This document shows, one piece after another, positions 50,021 to 60,911 of a DNA stretch of 64,000 nt. Each line of letters opens with the position of its first letter. Position 1 is the first letter of the stretch. Position numbers and translations under genes: made by a program. Under the pieces are notes generated by a model. That model had not been told where the DNA came from. It did no database searches and was given only the letters and a program-made list of their open reading frames with translations. This DNA is from Streptomyces sp. CB01635 (GTDB lineage: Bacteria > Actinomycetota > Actinomycetes > Streptomycetales > Streptomycetaceae): contig NZ_NNBL01000010.1 in assembly GCF_002803065.1 (NCBI RefSeq), positions 162,789 to 226,788 on the forward strand. Direction: 5' to 3'.

Positions 50021-51232
50021 TCAGCGCAGAAGCCGTACCGGCAGCTCGAACAGGTCGTTCTGCGTCACCACCGGCTTGTGGCGCAGGGACGTGGGCGGGA
50101 CGGCGAGGGTGAGGTCGGGGAAGCGGGCGTACAGCGCGGGCAGTGCCACCGCCGCCTCCAGGCGGGAGAGCGCCGCGCCCGGGCACACATGGGGGCCGTG
50201 GCCGAACGAGATGTGGCGGTTCGGGGACGTGCGCGTCACGTCGAACGCGCCCGCCGTCGGGCCGTGCGCCTGCTCGTCCCGGCCGATGGCCCCGTACGAC
50301 ACGATCAGCGCGTCGCCCTTCGCGATCACCTTGCCGCCGACCGGCACGTCCTCGGCGGCGAAGCGGATCAGGACGTGCGACGTCGGCGTGGAGTGGCGCA
50401 GCGTCTCCTCGACCACGGCCTCCCACGGGACGTCGCCGGAGAGGACCTGGGCGAGCTGTTCGGGGTGGGCGGACAGGTTCACCACGGCGTTGACGATCAG
50501 CGAGATCGTCGTCTCGTGGCCCGCCGCGACCATCAGCTGGAGCGTGGAGACGATCTCCTCGTCCGTGAGCCGGTCGCCGTCGTCGCCCGACGCCAGGATC
50601 AGGGCGCTCGTCAGGTCTTCGCCGGGCTCCGCGCGCCGGGAGGCGACCGTCGCGGCCATGATCCCGGCCAGCTCCGTCAGCGTCGCGACGACCTCCGCCG
50701 GCGGGGTCTGCGTGGAGAAGAACTTCTCGAACAGGACCTTGAGGCGGGGCAGCGCCGAGTCGTCGATGCCCATGAGGTCGGCGATCACGTACATGGGGAG
50801 GGGGTAGGCGAACGCGGCCTTGAGGTCGACGGTGGTGCCGTCGTCGGGCAGGGCGTCCAGGAGCTCCTCGGTGCGCAGCGCGATCCGGTCGCGCATCAGC
50901 TCCACGCGGCGGGGCGTGAGGGCCTGCGCCACGAGCGTGCGCAGCCTGCGGTGGTCCTCGCCGTCGACCGTCAGCATGGAACGGCCCGGGTTGGCGAGCC
51001 CGATCAGCGGCCAGTCGGCCGGGATCTCGCCGCGCCGCCACGCGCCCCACACCTCGATGTCCTTCACCAGCCGCCGGTCGTTGAGGAGTTGACGCGCCTC
51101 CGTATGGTGCGTGACCGCCCATACCGGTACGCCGCCCGGCAGCTCGGCCTCGGCGAGGGGGCCCGCGGCGCGCAGCGCGGCGCTCTCGGTGTCCAGGTCG
51201 GTGACGAACGGGTCGAGGGCTATGCGGGGCAT
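50021..51232 (-). CDS. Cytochrome P450
   Basis: A 403-residue soluble P450 (CYP105/107-like in feel, class not assignable by eye). I-helix oxygen motif AGHETT (237-242), ExxR at E276-R279, heme loop FGHGPHVCPG with Cys350 as the iron ligand. ATG 51232 has AGGAGC 9 nt upstream. It would need a ferredoxin and reductase from elsewhere; none is adjacent. It is divergent from the FAD/Fe-S dehydrogenase. Substrate unknown. Confidence 0.95.
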   Translation of the reverse strand: MPRIALDPFVTDLDTESAALRAAGPLAEAELPGGVPVWAVTHHTEARQLLNDRRLVKDIEVWGAWRRGEIPADWPLIGLANPGRSMLTVDGEDHRRLRTLVAQALTPRRVELMRDRIALRTEELLDALPDDGTTVDLKAAFAYPLPMYVIADLMGIDDSALPRLKVLFEKFFSTQTPPAEVVATLTELAGIMAATVASRRAEPGEDLTSALILASGDDGDRLTDEEIVSTLQLMVAAGHETTISLIVNAVVNLSAHPEQLAQVLSGDVPWEAVVEETLRHSTPTSHVLIRFAAEDVPVGGKVIAKGDALIVSYGAIGRDEQAHGPTAGAFDVTRTSPNRHISFGHGPHVCPGAALSRLEAAVALPALYARFPDLTLAVPPTSLRHKPVVTQNDLFELPVRLLR

Positions 51233-51281
51233 GGGAGTTGCTCCTGTCGTGGCGAACTGTTGTCGTTCCCGGGGGAGATGC

Positions 51282-54239
51282 ATGCTGGGAGGCATGTCTG
51301 CCACCGTGGGAAACCAGGACCCGGAAGGTATCGCGAGGGCGTTGCGTGGCGTCGTGCGCGGGGAGGTCGACTTCTCCGCGGCCGCGCGGGCGCTGATGAC
51401 CATGGACGCGTCCAACTACCGGAGAGTCCCCGTCGGGGTCGTGGCGCCGCGCGACGCCGACGACGTGGCGGCCGTGCTCACGGTCTGCCGGGAGCACGGG
51501 GTGCCGGTCGTGGCGCGCGGGGGCGGTACGTCGATCGCGGGACAGGCGACCGGGACGGGCGTCGTCATGGACTTCACGCGGCACATGAACCGGATCGTGT
51601 CGGTCGACCCGGAAGCACGAACTGCCGTGGTGCAGCCGGGGGTCGTCCTCGACCGGTTGCAGGAGGCGGGCGCGCGGCACGGACTTCGGTTCGGGCCCGA
51701 TCCGTCTACGCACAGTCGGTGCACTGTGGGCGGGATGATCGGGAACAACTCGTGCGGGTCGCATTCGGTGGCCTATGGAACGACGGCTGACAATATCTGT
51801 TATCTGTCATCTGTTGTCCGTCAGTCCAACGGTGATTTTCGTCAGCGCACCCTGGGCCGTGGCTGGCAAGGCGCCCCCGACTCCCTCCGCCCGCTGATCG
51901 AGGGTGAGTTGGCGCTCCTGCGCACGGGCTTCCCCGACCTGCCGCGTCGTATCTCCGGGTACGCCGCCGACGCCCTGCTCCCCGAGAACGGTGTCGACCT
52001 CGCCCGTTTCCTCTGCGGCACCGAAGGCACCCTCGGCATCGTCACCGAGGCGACCGTCCGGCTCGTCGAAGCGCCACGCGCGCGTGCCCTCGCGGTGCTC
52101 GCCTACACCGACGAGAGTGCCGCCGCCGAGGCCGCCGCGGGGCTCCTGCCGCACCGGCCGCTCACCGTTGAGGGCATGGCCGCCGACCTCGTACGGGAAC
52201 AGGCCGGCCTGCCGAAGGGCGGCGCCTGGCTGTTCGTCGAGACCGGCGGCGACACTGCGGCCCAGGCGCGCGCGCACGCCCAGGCGATCGTGCGGGCCGC
52301 GGCCGACGGCACGACGGACTCCCTCGTCGTCGACGATCCCGCGGGCCAGCGCGCCCTGTGGCGCATCCGCGAGGACGCCTCCGGCACCGCTACCCGTATG
52401 CCCGACGGCACCGAGGCGTGGCCCGGCTGGGAGGACTGCGCGGTGCCGCCCGCCCGCCTCGGCCCGTATCTGCGGGACTTCAGGGGGCTCCTGGCGCAGC
52501 ACGGCCTGCGCGGCACCCCGTACGGGCACTTCGGGGACGGCTGCATCCACGTACGCATCGACTTCGACCTGCTCAGCGAGACCGGCGTGCGGCGCTTTCG
52601 GCACTTCTCGGAGGACCTCGCCGAACTCGTCGTCGCGCACGGCGGATCGCTGTCCGGGGAGCACGGCGACGGGCAGGCCCGCGCCGAACTCCTGCCGAAG
52701 ATGTACGGGCCTGAGCTGGTGGACCTCTTCGGGCGGATCAAGGACGCGTGGGATCCGGACGGTCTCCTCAACCCCGGCATTCTCGTGCGCCCCGCCCGCC
52801 TCGACGAGAACCTGCGTTTCGCCGTCCTGCCGCGCGGCCCCGTCGACGTCGAGTTCGCCTACCCGCACGACGGCGGCGACTTCTCCGCCGCGGTACGCCG
52901 TTGCGTGGGCGTCGCCAAGTGCCGTACGGAATCCGCCCCTTCGGGCGGTGTCATGTGCCCGTCCTTCCGGGTGACCGGCGAGGAGACGCACTCCACGCGC
53001 GGGCGCGCGCGCCTGCTCCACGAGATGCTCGCCGGCGAGGTGGTCACGGACGGCTGGCAGTCCACGGAGGTACGGGACGCACTCGACCTGTGCCTGTCGT
53101 GCAAGGGTTGCCGCACGGACTGCCCGGTCGGCGTCGACATGGCCACGTACAAGGCGGAGTTCCTGCATCACCACTACGAAGGGCGCAGGCGGCCCGCGGC
53201 GCACTACTCCATGGGGTGGCTGCCGCGCTGGCTCCGGGCCGTGCACCACGCGCGCGTGGCGGGCGTCGTCAACACCCTCGCGCGCGTGGGGCCGTTGGCA
53301 GCCCTCGGCAAGCGGCTCGGCGGGATCGCCTCGGAGCGGAAGATTCCGCGGGTCGCCCCCGAGACGTTCAGCGCGTGGTGGCGGCGGGATCTGCGGCGGC
53401 GGGTGCAGGTGGCCCGGCGGGGCGGCGCCGCGCGGTTCGGGGGCGACGGGCCCGAGGTGGTCCTGTGGCCGGACACGTTCACGGAGCATCTCGCGCCGCA
53501 GGTCGGGCAGGCCGCCGTGCGGGTACTCGAAGAGGCGGGGCTCTCCGTGCTGCTGCCCCCGACGCGGGTCTTCGACTACAGGCCGGACGGGCTGGCGGCG
53601 GTCGCCGGACTCCTTCCGTCGCGGCGCGGCCGCGTCTGCTGCGGCCTCACGTACGTCTCCACGGGCCAGCTCGACCGCGCCCGCGCCGTCCTGCGCCGCA
53701 CCCTCGACCTGATGCGGCCGGTCATCGACTCCGGGCTGCCCGTCGTTGTCCTGGAGCCGAGCTGCGCCGCCGCGCTCCGCACCGATCTGCCGGAGCTGCT
53801 GCCGGACGCGCCGCGCGCCCGGCTCCTCGCCGACTCGGTCCTCACGTTCGCCGAGGCCCTGGAGCGGTTCGCCCCGCACTGGGACCCGCCCCGCGTAGAC
53901 CGCCCCGCCGTCGGCCAGACCCACTGCCACCAGCACGCGGTCCTGGGTGACGCCGCCGAGCGGAGGCTGCGGGAAAGGGCCGGTCTGGAGGGCGAGTTGA
54001 GCGGGGGATGTTGCGGCCTCGCGGGCAACTTCGGCTTCGAGAAAGGGCATTACGACGTGTCGGCGGCCTGCGCGGAGGAACAGCTCCTGCCCGCCGTCCG
54101 TGCCGCCGCCGACGACGCCGTGGTCCTCGCTGACGGCTTCTCGTGCCGCACACAGCTGGAGCAGCTGGAGCGGGAAGGCGGCCGGCCGGGGCGGCATCTG
54201 GCTGAGGTGCTCGCGGAGGCGCTGGGGTTCAGTTCGTAG
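51282..54239 (+). CDS. FAD-linked oxidase fused to Fe-S protein (D-lactate dehydrogenase-like)
   Basis: A 985-residue fusion. The N-terminal half is a GlcD-type FAD-binding oxidase (VAPRDADDVAAVLTVCREHG, PVVARGGGTSIAGQATGTG, FGPDPSTHSRCTVGGMIGNN, SLSGEHGDGQAR); the C-terminal half has an Fe-S ferredoxin-like domain (CLSCKGCRTDCPVGVD, with an upstream VMCPSF) and CCG-type blocks (RVCCGLTY, GGCCGLAGNFG). Such fusions are quinone-linked D-lactate or 2-hydroxyacid dehydrogenases at the membrane. ATG 51282 has GGGGGAG 4 nt upstream; ATG 51294 is an alternative. A low-GC patch with odd codons lies at 51786-51843. Confidence 0.92.
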   Translation: MLGGMSATVGNQDPEGIARALRGVVRGEVDFSAAARALMTMDASNYRRVPVGVVAPRDADDVAAVLTVCREHGVPVVARGGGTSIAGQATGTGVVMDFTRHMNRIVSVDPEARTAVVQPGVVLDRLQEAGARHGLRFGPDPSTHSRCTVGGMIGNNSCGSHSVAYGTTADNICYLSSVVRQSNGDFRQRTLGRGWQGAPDSLRPLIEGELALLRTGFPDLPRRISGYAADALLPENGVDLARFLCGTEGTLGIVTEATVRLVEAPRARALAVLAYTDESAAAEAAAGLLPHRPLTVEGMAADLVREQAGLPKGGAWLFVETGGDTAAQARAHAQAIVRAAADGTTDSLVVDDPAGQRALWRIREDASGTATRMPDGTEAWPGWEDCAVPPARLGPYLRDFRGLLAQHGLRGTPYGHFGDGCIHVRIDFDLLSETGVRRFRHFSEDLAELVVAHGGSLSGEHGDGQARAELLPKMYGPELVDLFGRIKDAWDPDGLLNPGILVRPARLDENLRFAVLPRGPVDVEFAYPHDGGDFSAAVRRCVGVAKCRTESAPSGGVMCPSFRVTGEETHSTRGRARLLHEMLAGEVVTDGWQSTEVRDALDLCLSCKGCRTDCPVGVDMATYKAEFLHHHYEGRRRPAAHYSMGWLPRWLRAVHHARVAGVVNTLARVGPLAALGKRLGGIASERKIPRVAPETFSAWWRRDLRRRVQVARRGGAARFGGDGPEVVLWPDTFTEHLAPQVGQAAVRVLEEAGLSVLLPPTRVFDYRPDGLAAVAGLLPSRRGRVCCGLTYVSTGQLDRARAVLRRTLDLMRPVIDSGLPVVVLEPSCAAALRTDLPELLPDAPRARLLADSVLTFAEALERFAPHWDPPRVDRPAVGQTHCHQHAVLGDAAERRLRERAGLEGELSGGCCGLAGNFGFEKGHYDVSAACAEEQLLPAVRAAADDAVVLADGFSCRTQLEQLEREGGRPGRHLAEVLAEALGFSS
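51786..51843 (+). other. Low-GC coding patch inside the FAD/Fe-S gene
   Basis: In a gene of very high GC, codons here include AAT, TGT, TAT, TCA, TCT, GTT, GGT, GAT and TTT. ATCTG is repeated (51795, 51802, with CTGTTGTC following). 51795-51812 shares 16 of 18 bases with the complement of 59097-59114 in the AtuA gene. Confidence 0.6.
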
Positions 54240-54240
54240 G

Positions 54241-54404
54241 GCGCGTGCCGGTGGACGGTATGACCTGCGGGGTCACGTCGTGGGGCGCGTTCCGCCGGAC
54301 GGTGACCTCTGGGGTCACGGCGTAGGACGCGTTCCGCCGGACGGCACGACCTCCAGGGTCACTCCGTAGATCGCGTTCCGCCGGACGGTACGACCTCGTG
54401 GGCG
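54241..54404. repeat. Tandem repeats of the LysR gene 3' end
   Basis: Four units of 42-44 bp start at 54241, 54285, 54327 and 54371, each with GCGTTCCGCCGGACGGTA-like core (first unit GCGTGCCGGTGGACGGTA) and GGGTCAC further on. The last unit and part of the third are inside the LysR coding end (VPSGGTR), so the 3' end has been copied outward. Confidence 0.75.
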
Positions 54405-55258
54405 AGTTCCACCAGGTCCCGTACGGCGGGGTGACGCGGGCCGGCGTCGCGCCAGGCGAGGACGACGGGCAGGTCGGGGGCGTCGGTCAGCGGGACGTAG
54501 ACGACGCCCGGGTGCGGGTGCATGCCGGGCGTGGCCGTCGTCGTGACGCCCACCGCGCGGTCGGCCGCGATGCCCGCGAGCCAGTCGTCCGTGTTCGCCA
54601 CGGTGATCGTCGCGGTGGGCCGGACGGCGGCCGGCCAGAGGTCGAGGGCGGTGGTGCCGGAGACGGTGTTCACGGCGATGGTGTGGCCGGAGAGGTCGGC
54701 GAGGCTGAGCGCGCCGCGCGCGGCGAGGGGGCTGTCGGACGGTACGGCCGCGACCCGGCTCTCCGTGTGCAGGAGCTCGGTGACCAGGCCCGGCGCGTCC
54801 ACGGGCCCGCGCAGCAGTGCCACGTCGACGGCGCCGCGGGTCAGTCCGGCCGTGCGGTCGTCGATGCGCAGGAGTTCGAGCGGCACGTCGGGGTGCCGCT
54901 CCCGCCAGCGCCGCAGCAGGGGCGTGGTGTATGGGCCCGCCGCCGACCAGGCGTGCCCGAGCCGCAGCGGGCGCCGCACGGCGCGGACGGAGTCCAGGGC
55001 GTCCTCGAACGCGGCGACGGCGGCCGCCGCGCTCTCCTGGAACGCGCGCCCTTCGGCGGTCAGGGCGAGGTGGTGGGTGGAGCGGTCGACGAGCCGTACG
55101 CCGAGCGCGTCCTCGAGGGTCGCGAGGGTGCGCGAGACGGCGGGCTGGGTGAGGCGGAGTCGGGCGGCGGCGCGTGTGACGTTGCCCTCCTCGGCGATGG
55201 CGAGGAAGCAGCGCAGATGGCGCAGCTCCAGCGAGTGGAGGGCATACGGACCGCTCAT
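54359..55258 (-). CDS. LysR-family regulator
   Basis: A 299-residue LysR protein: SLELRHLRCFLAIAEEGNVTRAAARLRLTQPAVSRTLATLEDALGVRLVDRS is the HTH; an effector domain of the GltR/AaeR sort follows (PLRLGHAWSAAGPYTTPLLRRW). Its usual target would be the divergent EamA gene 210 bp away. ATG 55258 is likely; TATGCT ends 8 nt upstream. The C-terminal tail VPSGGTRSTE is the one repeated downstream, and its final residues depend on which repeat unit contains the stop. Confidence 0.92.
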   Translation of the reverse strand: MSGPYALHSLELRHLRCFLAIAEEGNVTRAAARLRLTQPAVSRTLATLEDALGVRLVDRSTHHLALTAEGRAFQESAAAAVAAFEDALDSVRAVRRPLRLGHAWSAAGPYTTPLLRRWRERHPDVPLELLRIDDRTAGLTRGAVDVALLRGPVDAPGLVTELLHTESRVAAVPSDSPLAARGALSLADLSGHTIAVNTVSGTTALDLWPAAVRPTATITVANTDDWLAGIAADRAVGVTTTATPGMHPHPGVVYVPLTDAPDLPVVLAWRDAGPRHPAVRDLVELAHEVVPSGGTRSTE

Positions 55259-55468
55259 GCCTGCGGAGCATAACGGGAGCGCAGTCGGCATTTCACGGAC
55301 CGCGCGCGGCGGTCTTAGCGTGACAGGTGGGCTTGCGTCGCGCTGAACGTGCAGGCGGTGGAACGTCAGCCGTAAGAGGGGTCCACGATCATGACGTGGT
55401 GTACTACCTTGGACGGTGAAGTCCACCCTATTGAACTGTGGGGTGGCGGTGAAAGGGAAGGCTCAGAC

Positions 55469-56530
55469 GTGAACGTCTCACGGACCGACCGGGCTGCGAC
55501 CGGCGCCGACGCGGCGGCCGCCGCACTGGTGCCGCCGGAGGCCGCGGTGGCGCAGCCGGAGGTGGCGGGTGCTCCCGGCGCGCCCGAGGGTGCCACGCCG
55601 AACGGCTCCCGCTGGGGCGCGCTCGGCCCGGTCGGACTCGTGCTCGGCGGCTGTGTGTCGGTGCAGTTCGGCGCGGCCGTCGCGGTGTCGCTGATGCCGC
55701 GCGCCGGCGCGGTCGGCGTGGTCACCCTGCGCCTGGTGTTCGCCGCGATCGTGCTGCTCATCGTGTGCCGGCCGAAGCTGCGCGGTCACTCGCGCGCCGA
55801 CTGGGGCACCGTCGTCGCCTTCGGCGTCGCCATGGGCGGTATGAACATGCTCTTCTACCAGGCGGCGGAGCGGATCCCCCTGGGCCCGGCCGTCACCCTC
55901 GAGGTGCTCGGCCCGCTCGCCCTGTCGGTCTTCGCCTCCCGCCGCCTGGTCAACGCGATCTGGGCCGGCCTCGCGCTCTGCGGCGTCTTCCTCCTCGGCG
56001 GGGGCGGCTTCGGCGGACTCGACCTGGTCGGCGCGGCCTTCGCCGTCTCGGCGGGCGGCATGTGGGCGGCGTACATCATCTTCAGCGCCCGCACGGGGCG
56101 CAGGTTCCCGCAAGCGGACGGGCTCGCCCTCGCGATGGCGGTCGCGGCCGTGCTCTCCCTGCCGCTCGGCATCGCGGCGTCCGGCTCGAAGCTCGTCGTG
56201 CCGACGACGATGGCCCTCGGCGCGGCCGTCGCCGTCATGTCCTCGGTCCTCCCGTACACCCTCGAACTCCTCGCCCTGCGCCGCCTGCCCGCGTCCACCT
56301 TCGCCGTCATGATGAGCCTCGAACCGGCCATCGCCGCGCTCGCCGGATTCCTCATCCTCGACCAGGCCATGTCCGCCCTCGGCGCCCTGGCGATCGCCCT
56401 GGTCATCGCGGCCAGCATCGGCGCGGTGCGCACGCAGGTGGGCCGGGGGCGGGCGAAGATGCCCGAGCCGGAGGCCAAGAAGGTGCCGGCGTCGGGGGGC
56501 AAGAGAATGCCCGCGCCGGAGACCGAGTAG
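55469..56530 (+). CDS. EamA/RhtA-family exporter
   Basis: A 353-residue transporter with ten membrane helices after a 45-residue Ala/Pro-rich start. EamA repeats are visible: VGVVTLRLVFAAIVLLIV, MGGMNMLFYQAAERIPLGPAVTLEVLGPLA, and MMSLEPAIAALAGFLILDQ. It resembles RhtA, an exporter of threonine or homoserine. GTG 55469 has GGGAAGG 9 nt upstream. It is divergent from the LysR gene and probably controlled by it. The polar tail KKVPASGGKRMPAPETE is cytoplasmic. Confidence 0.93.
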   Translation: MNVSRTDRAATGADAAAAALVPPEAAVAQPEVAGAPGAPEGATPNGSRWGALGPVGLVLGGCVSVQFGAAVAVSLMPRAGAVGVVTLRLVFAAIVLLIVCRPKLRGHSRADWGTVVAFGVAMGGMNMLFYQAAERIPLGPAVTLEVLGPLALSVFASRRLVNAIWAGLALCGVFLLGGGGFGGLDLVGAAFAVSAGGMWAAYIIFSARTGRRFPQADGLALAMAVAAVLSLPLGIAASGSKLVVPTTMALGAAVAVMSSVLPYTLELLALRRLPASTFAVMMSLEPAIAALAGFLILDQAMSALGALAIALVIAASIGAVRTQVGRGRAKMPEPEAKKVPASGGKRMPAPETE

Positions 56531-56586
56531 GCCGAGGCAGGCCGGAGCGGGCCGAAGTGGGCCGAGCGTCAGGTTGGTTGACGCGC

Positions 56587-56643
56587 GGGTGCGGCGGACG
56601 TCGGTGGAGGGCTGAGCAGAGCCCTCCGACGTCCGCCGCACCC
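56587..56643 (+). terminator. Terminator after the EamA gene
   Basis: A stem of 16 plus 8 bp with a 3-nt bulge (GGGTGCGGCGGACGTC and GGAGGGCT pairing with AGCCCTCC and GACGTCCGCCGCACCC), followed by GTTTT. One of the few with a T-run here. Confidence 0.85.
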
Positions 56644-56678
56644 GTTTTGCATCGCCTCCCCCCTGGCCAATTTTCATA

Positions 56679-56690
56679 CAAGCACGCTTG
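56679..56690. promoter_or_regulatory. Inverted repeat upstream of the acyl-CoA operon
   Basis: CAAGC AC GCTTG, in an AT-rich stretch (56670-56697) about 70 bp before the first gene. Such short palindromes are typical of TetR-family regulators of fatty-acid and amino-acid catabolism. No such regulator is in the window. Confidence 0.5.
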
Positions 56691-56753
56691 ATTGTTTCTC
56701 CGGGCGCTGCCATGCTCCGGGGCACGCCGTCGTGCCCCGGAGGGGAGCGCATC

Positions 56754-57544
56754 GTGTCCGACCCGTTGGCCGTGCTCGAGGATCTGCGCAGTGAGAGCGC
56801 CGAACTCGACCGGATCGTCAGTGAGCTGAGCGAGGACCGATGGGCCCTCGCCACGCCAGCGCCCGGCTGGAGCGTGGCCCACCAGATCGCGCATCTGGCC
56901 TGGACCGACCGCTCCGCCCTGCTCGCCGTCACGGACGCCGACGCGTTCGCCGATCTCGTGCGGGACGCCGTCGCCGCGCCCGACGCCTTCGTCGACGCGG
57001 GGGCGGAGGAGGGCGCCGCGCTGCCGCCCGCCGAACTGCTCGCCCGCTGGCGCGCGGGCCGTGAGGAACTGCTCCGGGCCCTGGTCGCAGCCCCCGCGGG
57101 GACGCGTTTCCCCTGGTACGGGCCACCCATGTCGGCCGCCTCCATGGCGACGGGCCGCCTCATGGAGACCTGGGCCCACGGTCAGGACGTGGCCGATGCG
57201 CTGGGTGTCGAGCGCAAGCCCAGCGACCGGCTGCGGCATGTGGCCCGCATCGGGATCCGGGCCCGCGACTTCGCCTTCACCGTACGCGGGCTGACCCCGC
57301 CCGCCGAGGAGTTCCGCGTCGAACTGGCCGCCCCCTCCGGCGACCTGTGGACGTACGGGCCCGAGGACGCGGCGCAGCGCGTGACGGGATCCGGGCTCGA
57401 CTTCTGCCTGCTGGTGACGCAGCGGGCGCACCGCGACGACGTCGACGTACGGGCCGAAGGCGCCGACGCCGGCCGGTGGCTGGACATCGCCCAGGCCTTC
57501 GCGGGACCGCCGGGACCGGGGCGTGAGGCGAAGGGGGCCGGGCG

Positions 57545-57548
<4 letters not shown>
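56754..57548 (+). CDS. TIGR03084-family DinB-like protein
   Basis: A 264-residue protein of the TIGR03084 group, related to mycothiol-dependent maleylpyruvate isomerases. A DinB-like helical bundle is suggested by ATPAPGWSVAHQIAHLAWTDRSALLA (metal His), FPWYGPPMSAASMATGRLMETWAHGQDVADALG (second His) and a C-terminal domain like SCP2 (RDFAFTVRGLTPPAEEFRVEL). Function unknown; it is always next to AtuA-type genes in my memory of this operon. GTG 56754 has GGAGGGGAG upstream; the end overlaps the next gene by 4 nt. Confidence 0.88.
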
Positions 57549-59307
<1,759 letters not shown>

Positions 59308-59311
<4 letters not shown>

Positions 59312-60906
59312 CCGTTCTCGCCTCGGCCCTGGACGTCGGCGGTGCCGACTTCGCCGCTCATCGCGAGGCCATGATCGGCAAGCTCGACGCGCTCGACGCC
59401 GAGCACGCCAAGGCACTCGCGGGCGGTGGCGAGAAGTACGTCCAACGGCACCGCAAGCGCGGCAAGTTGCTCGCCCGCGAACGTATCGAGCTGCTCCTCG
59501 ACCCCGATACGCCCTTCCTCGAACTCTCCCCCCTCGCGGCCTGGGGCAGCGACTACGCCGTCGGCGCCTCCCTCGTCACCGGCATCGGCGTCGTCGAAGG
59601 CGTCGAATGCCTGGTCACCGCGAACGATCCGACGGTGCGCGGCGGAGCCAGTAACCCCTGGTCACTGAAGAAGGCCCTGCGCGCCAACGAGATCGCGTTC
59701 GCCAACCGGCTGCCCTGCATCAGCCTCGTCGAGTCCGGCGGCGCCGATCTGCCCTCCCAGAAGGAGATCTTCATCCCGGGCGGTGGCATCTTCCGCGACA
59801 TCACGCGCCTCTCGGCCGCCGGGATCCCCACCGTCGCCGTCGTCTTCGGCAACTCCACCGCCGGCGGCGCGTACATCCCCGGCATGTCCGACCACGTGAT
59901 CATGGTCAAGGAGCGGGCGAAGGTCTTCCTGGGCGGGCCGCCCCTGGTGAAGATGGCGACCGGCGAGGAGAGCGACGACGAGTCGCTCGGCGGCGCCGAG
60001 ATGCACGCCCGTGCCTCCGGGCTCGCCGACTACTTCGCGCTCGACGAGCGGGACGCGATCCGGCAGGCGCGCCGCGTCGTCGCCCGTCTCAACCACCGCA
60101 AGGCGTACGCGGATCCACAGCTCGTGGAGCCGCCCAAGTACGACAGCGACGAACTCCTCGGCATCGTGCCCGGCGACCTCAAGGTCCCCTTCGACCCGCG
60201 CGAGGTCATCGCCCGGATCGTGGACGGCTCCGACTTCGACGAGTTCAAGCCGCTGTACGGGTCGAGCCTGACAACCGGCTGGGCGTCCCTGCACGGCTAT
60301 CCGGTCGGCATCCTCGCCAATGCGCAAGGGGTTCTCTTCAGCGAGGAGTCGCAGAAGGCCGCCCAGTTCATCCAGCTCGCCAACCAGCGCGACATCCCGC
60401 TCCTGTTCCTGCACAACACCACCGGCTACATGGTCGGCAAGGAGTACGAGCAGGGCGGCATCATCAAGCACGGCTCGATGATGATCAACGCCGTCAGCAA
60501 CAGCCGCGTGCCGCACCTCTCGGTCCTCATGGGCGCCTCGTACGGGGCGGGTCACTACGGGATGTGCGGGCGGGCTTTCGATCCCCGCTTCCTCTTCGCC
60601 TGGCCGAGCGCCAAGTCGGCCGTGATGGGGCCGCAGCAGCTCGCCGGTGTCCTGTCGATCGTGGCCCGCCAGTCCGCCGCCGCGAAGGGGCAGCCGTACG
60701 ACGACGAGGCGGACGCGGCGCTGCGCGCGATGGTGGAGCAGCAGATCGAGTCCGAGTCCCTGCCGATGTTCCTTTCCGGGCGGCTGTACGACGACGGGGT
60801 CATCGACCCGCGCGACACCCGGACCGTGCTCGGCCTGTGCCTGTCCGCGATCCACACGGCGCCCGTGGAGGGCGCGCGCGGTGGATTCGGCGTGTTCCGG
60901 ATGTGA
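59308..60906 (+). CDS. Acyl-CoA carboxylase, carboxyltransferase (beta) subunit
   Basis: A 532-residue carboxyltransferase of the methylcrotonyl-/propionyl-CoA type. Features are YVQRHRKRGKLLARERIELLLDPDTPFLELSPLA, VTANDPTVRGGASNPWSLKK, SGGADLPSQKEIFI and the C-terminal GASYGAGHYGMCGRAFDPRFLFAWPSA. The DPTVRGG and GGADLPSQ blocks favour 3-methylcrotonyl-CoA or geranyl-CoA carboxylase (MccB/AtuC/LiuB). It works with the biotin subunit encoded next. GTG 59308 overlaps the AtuA stop by 4 nt. Confidence 0.94.
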
Positions 60907-60911
60907 GGCCC

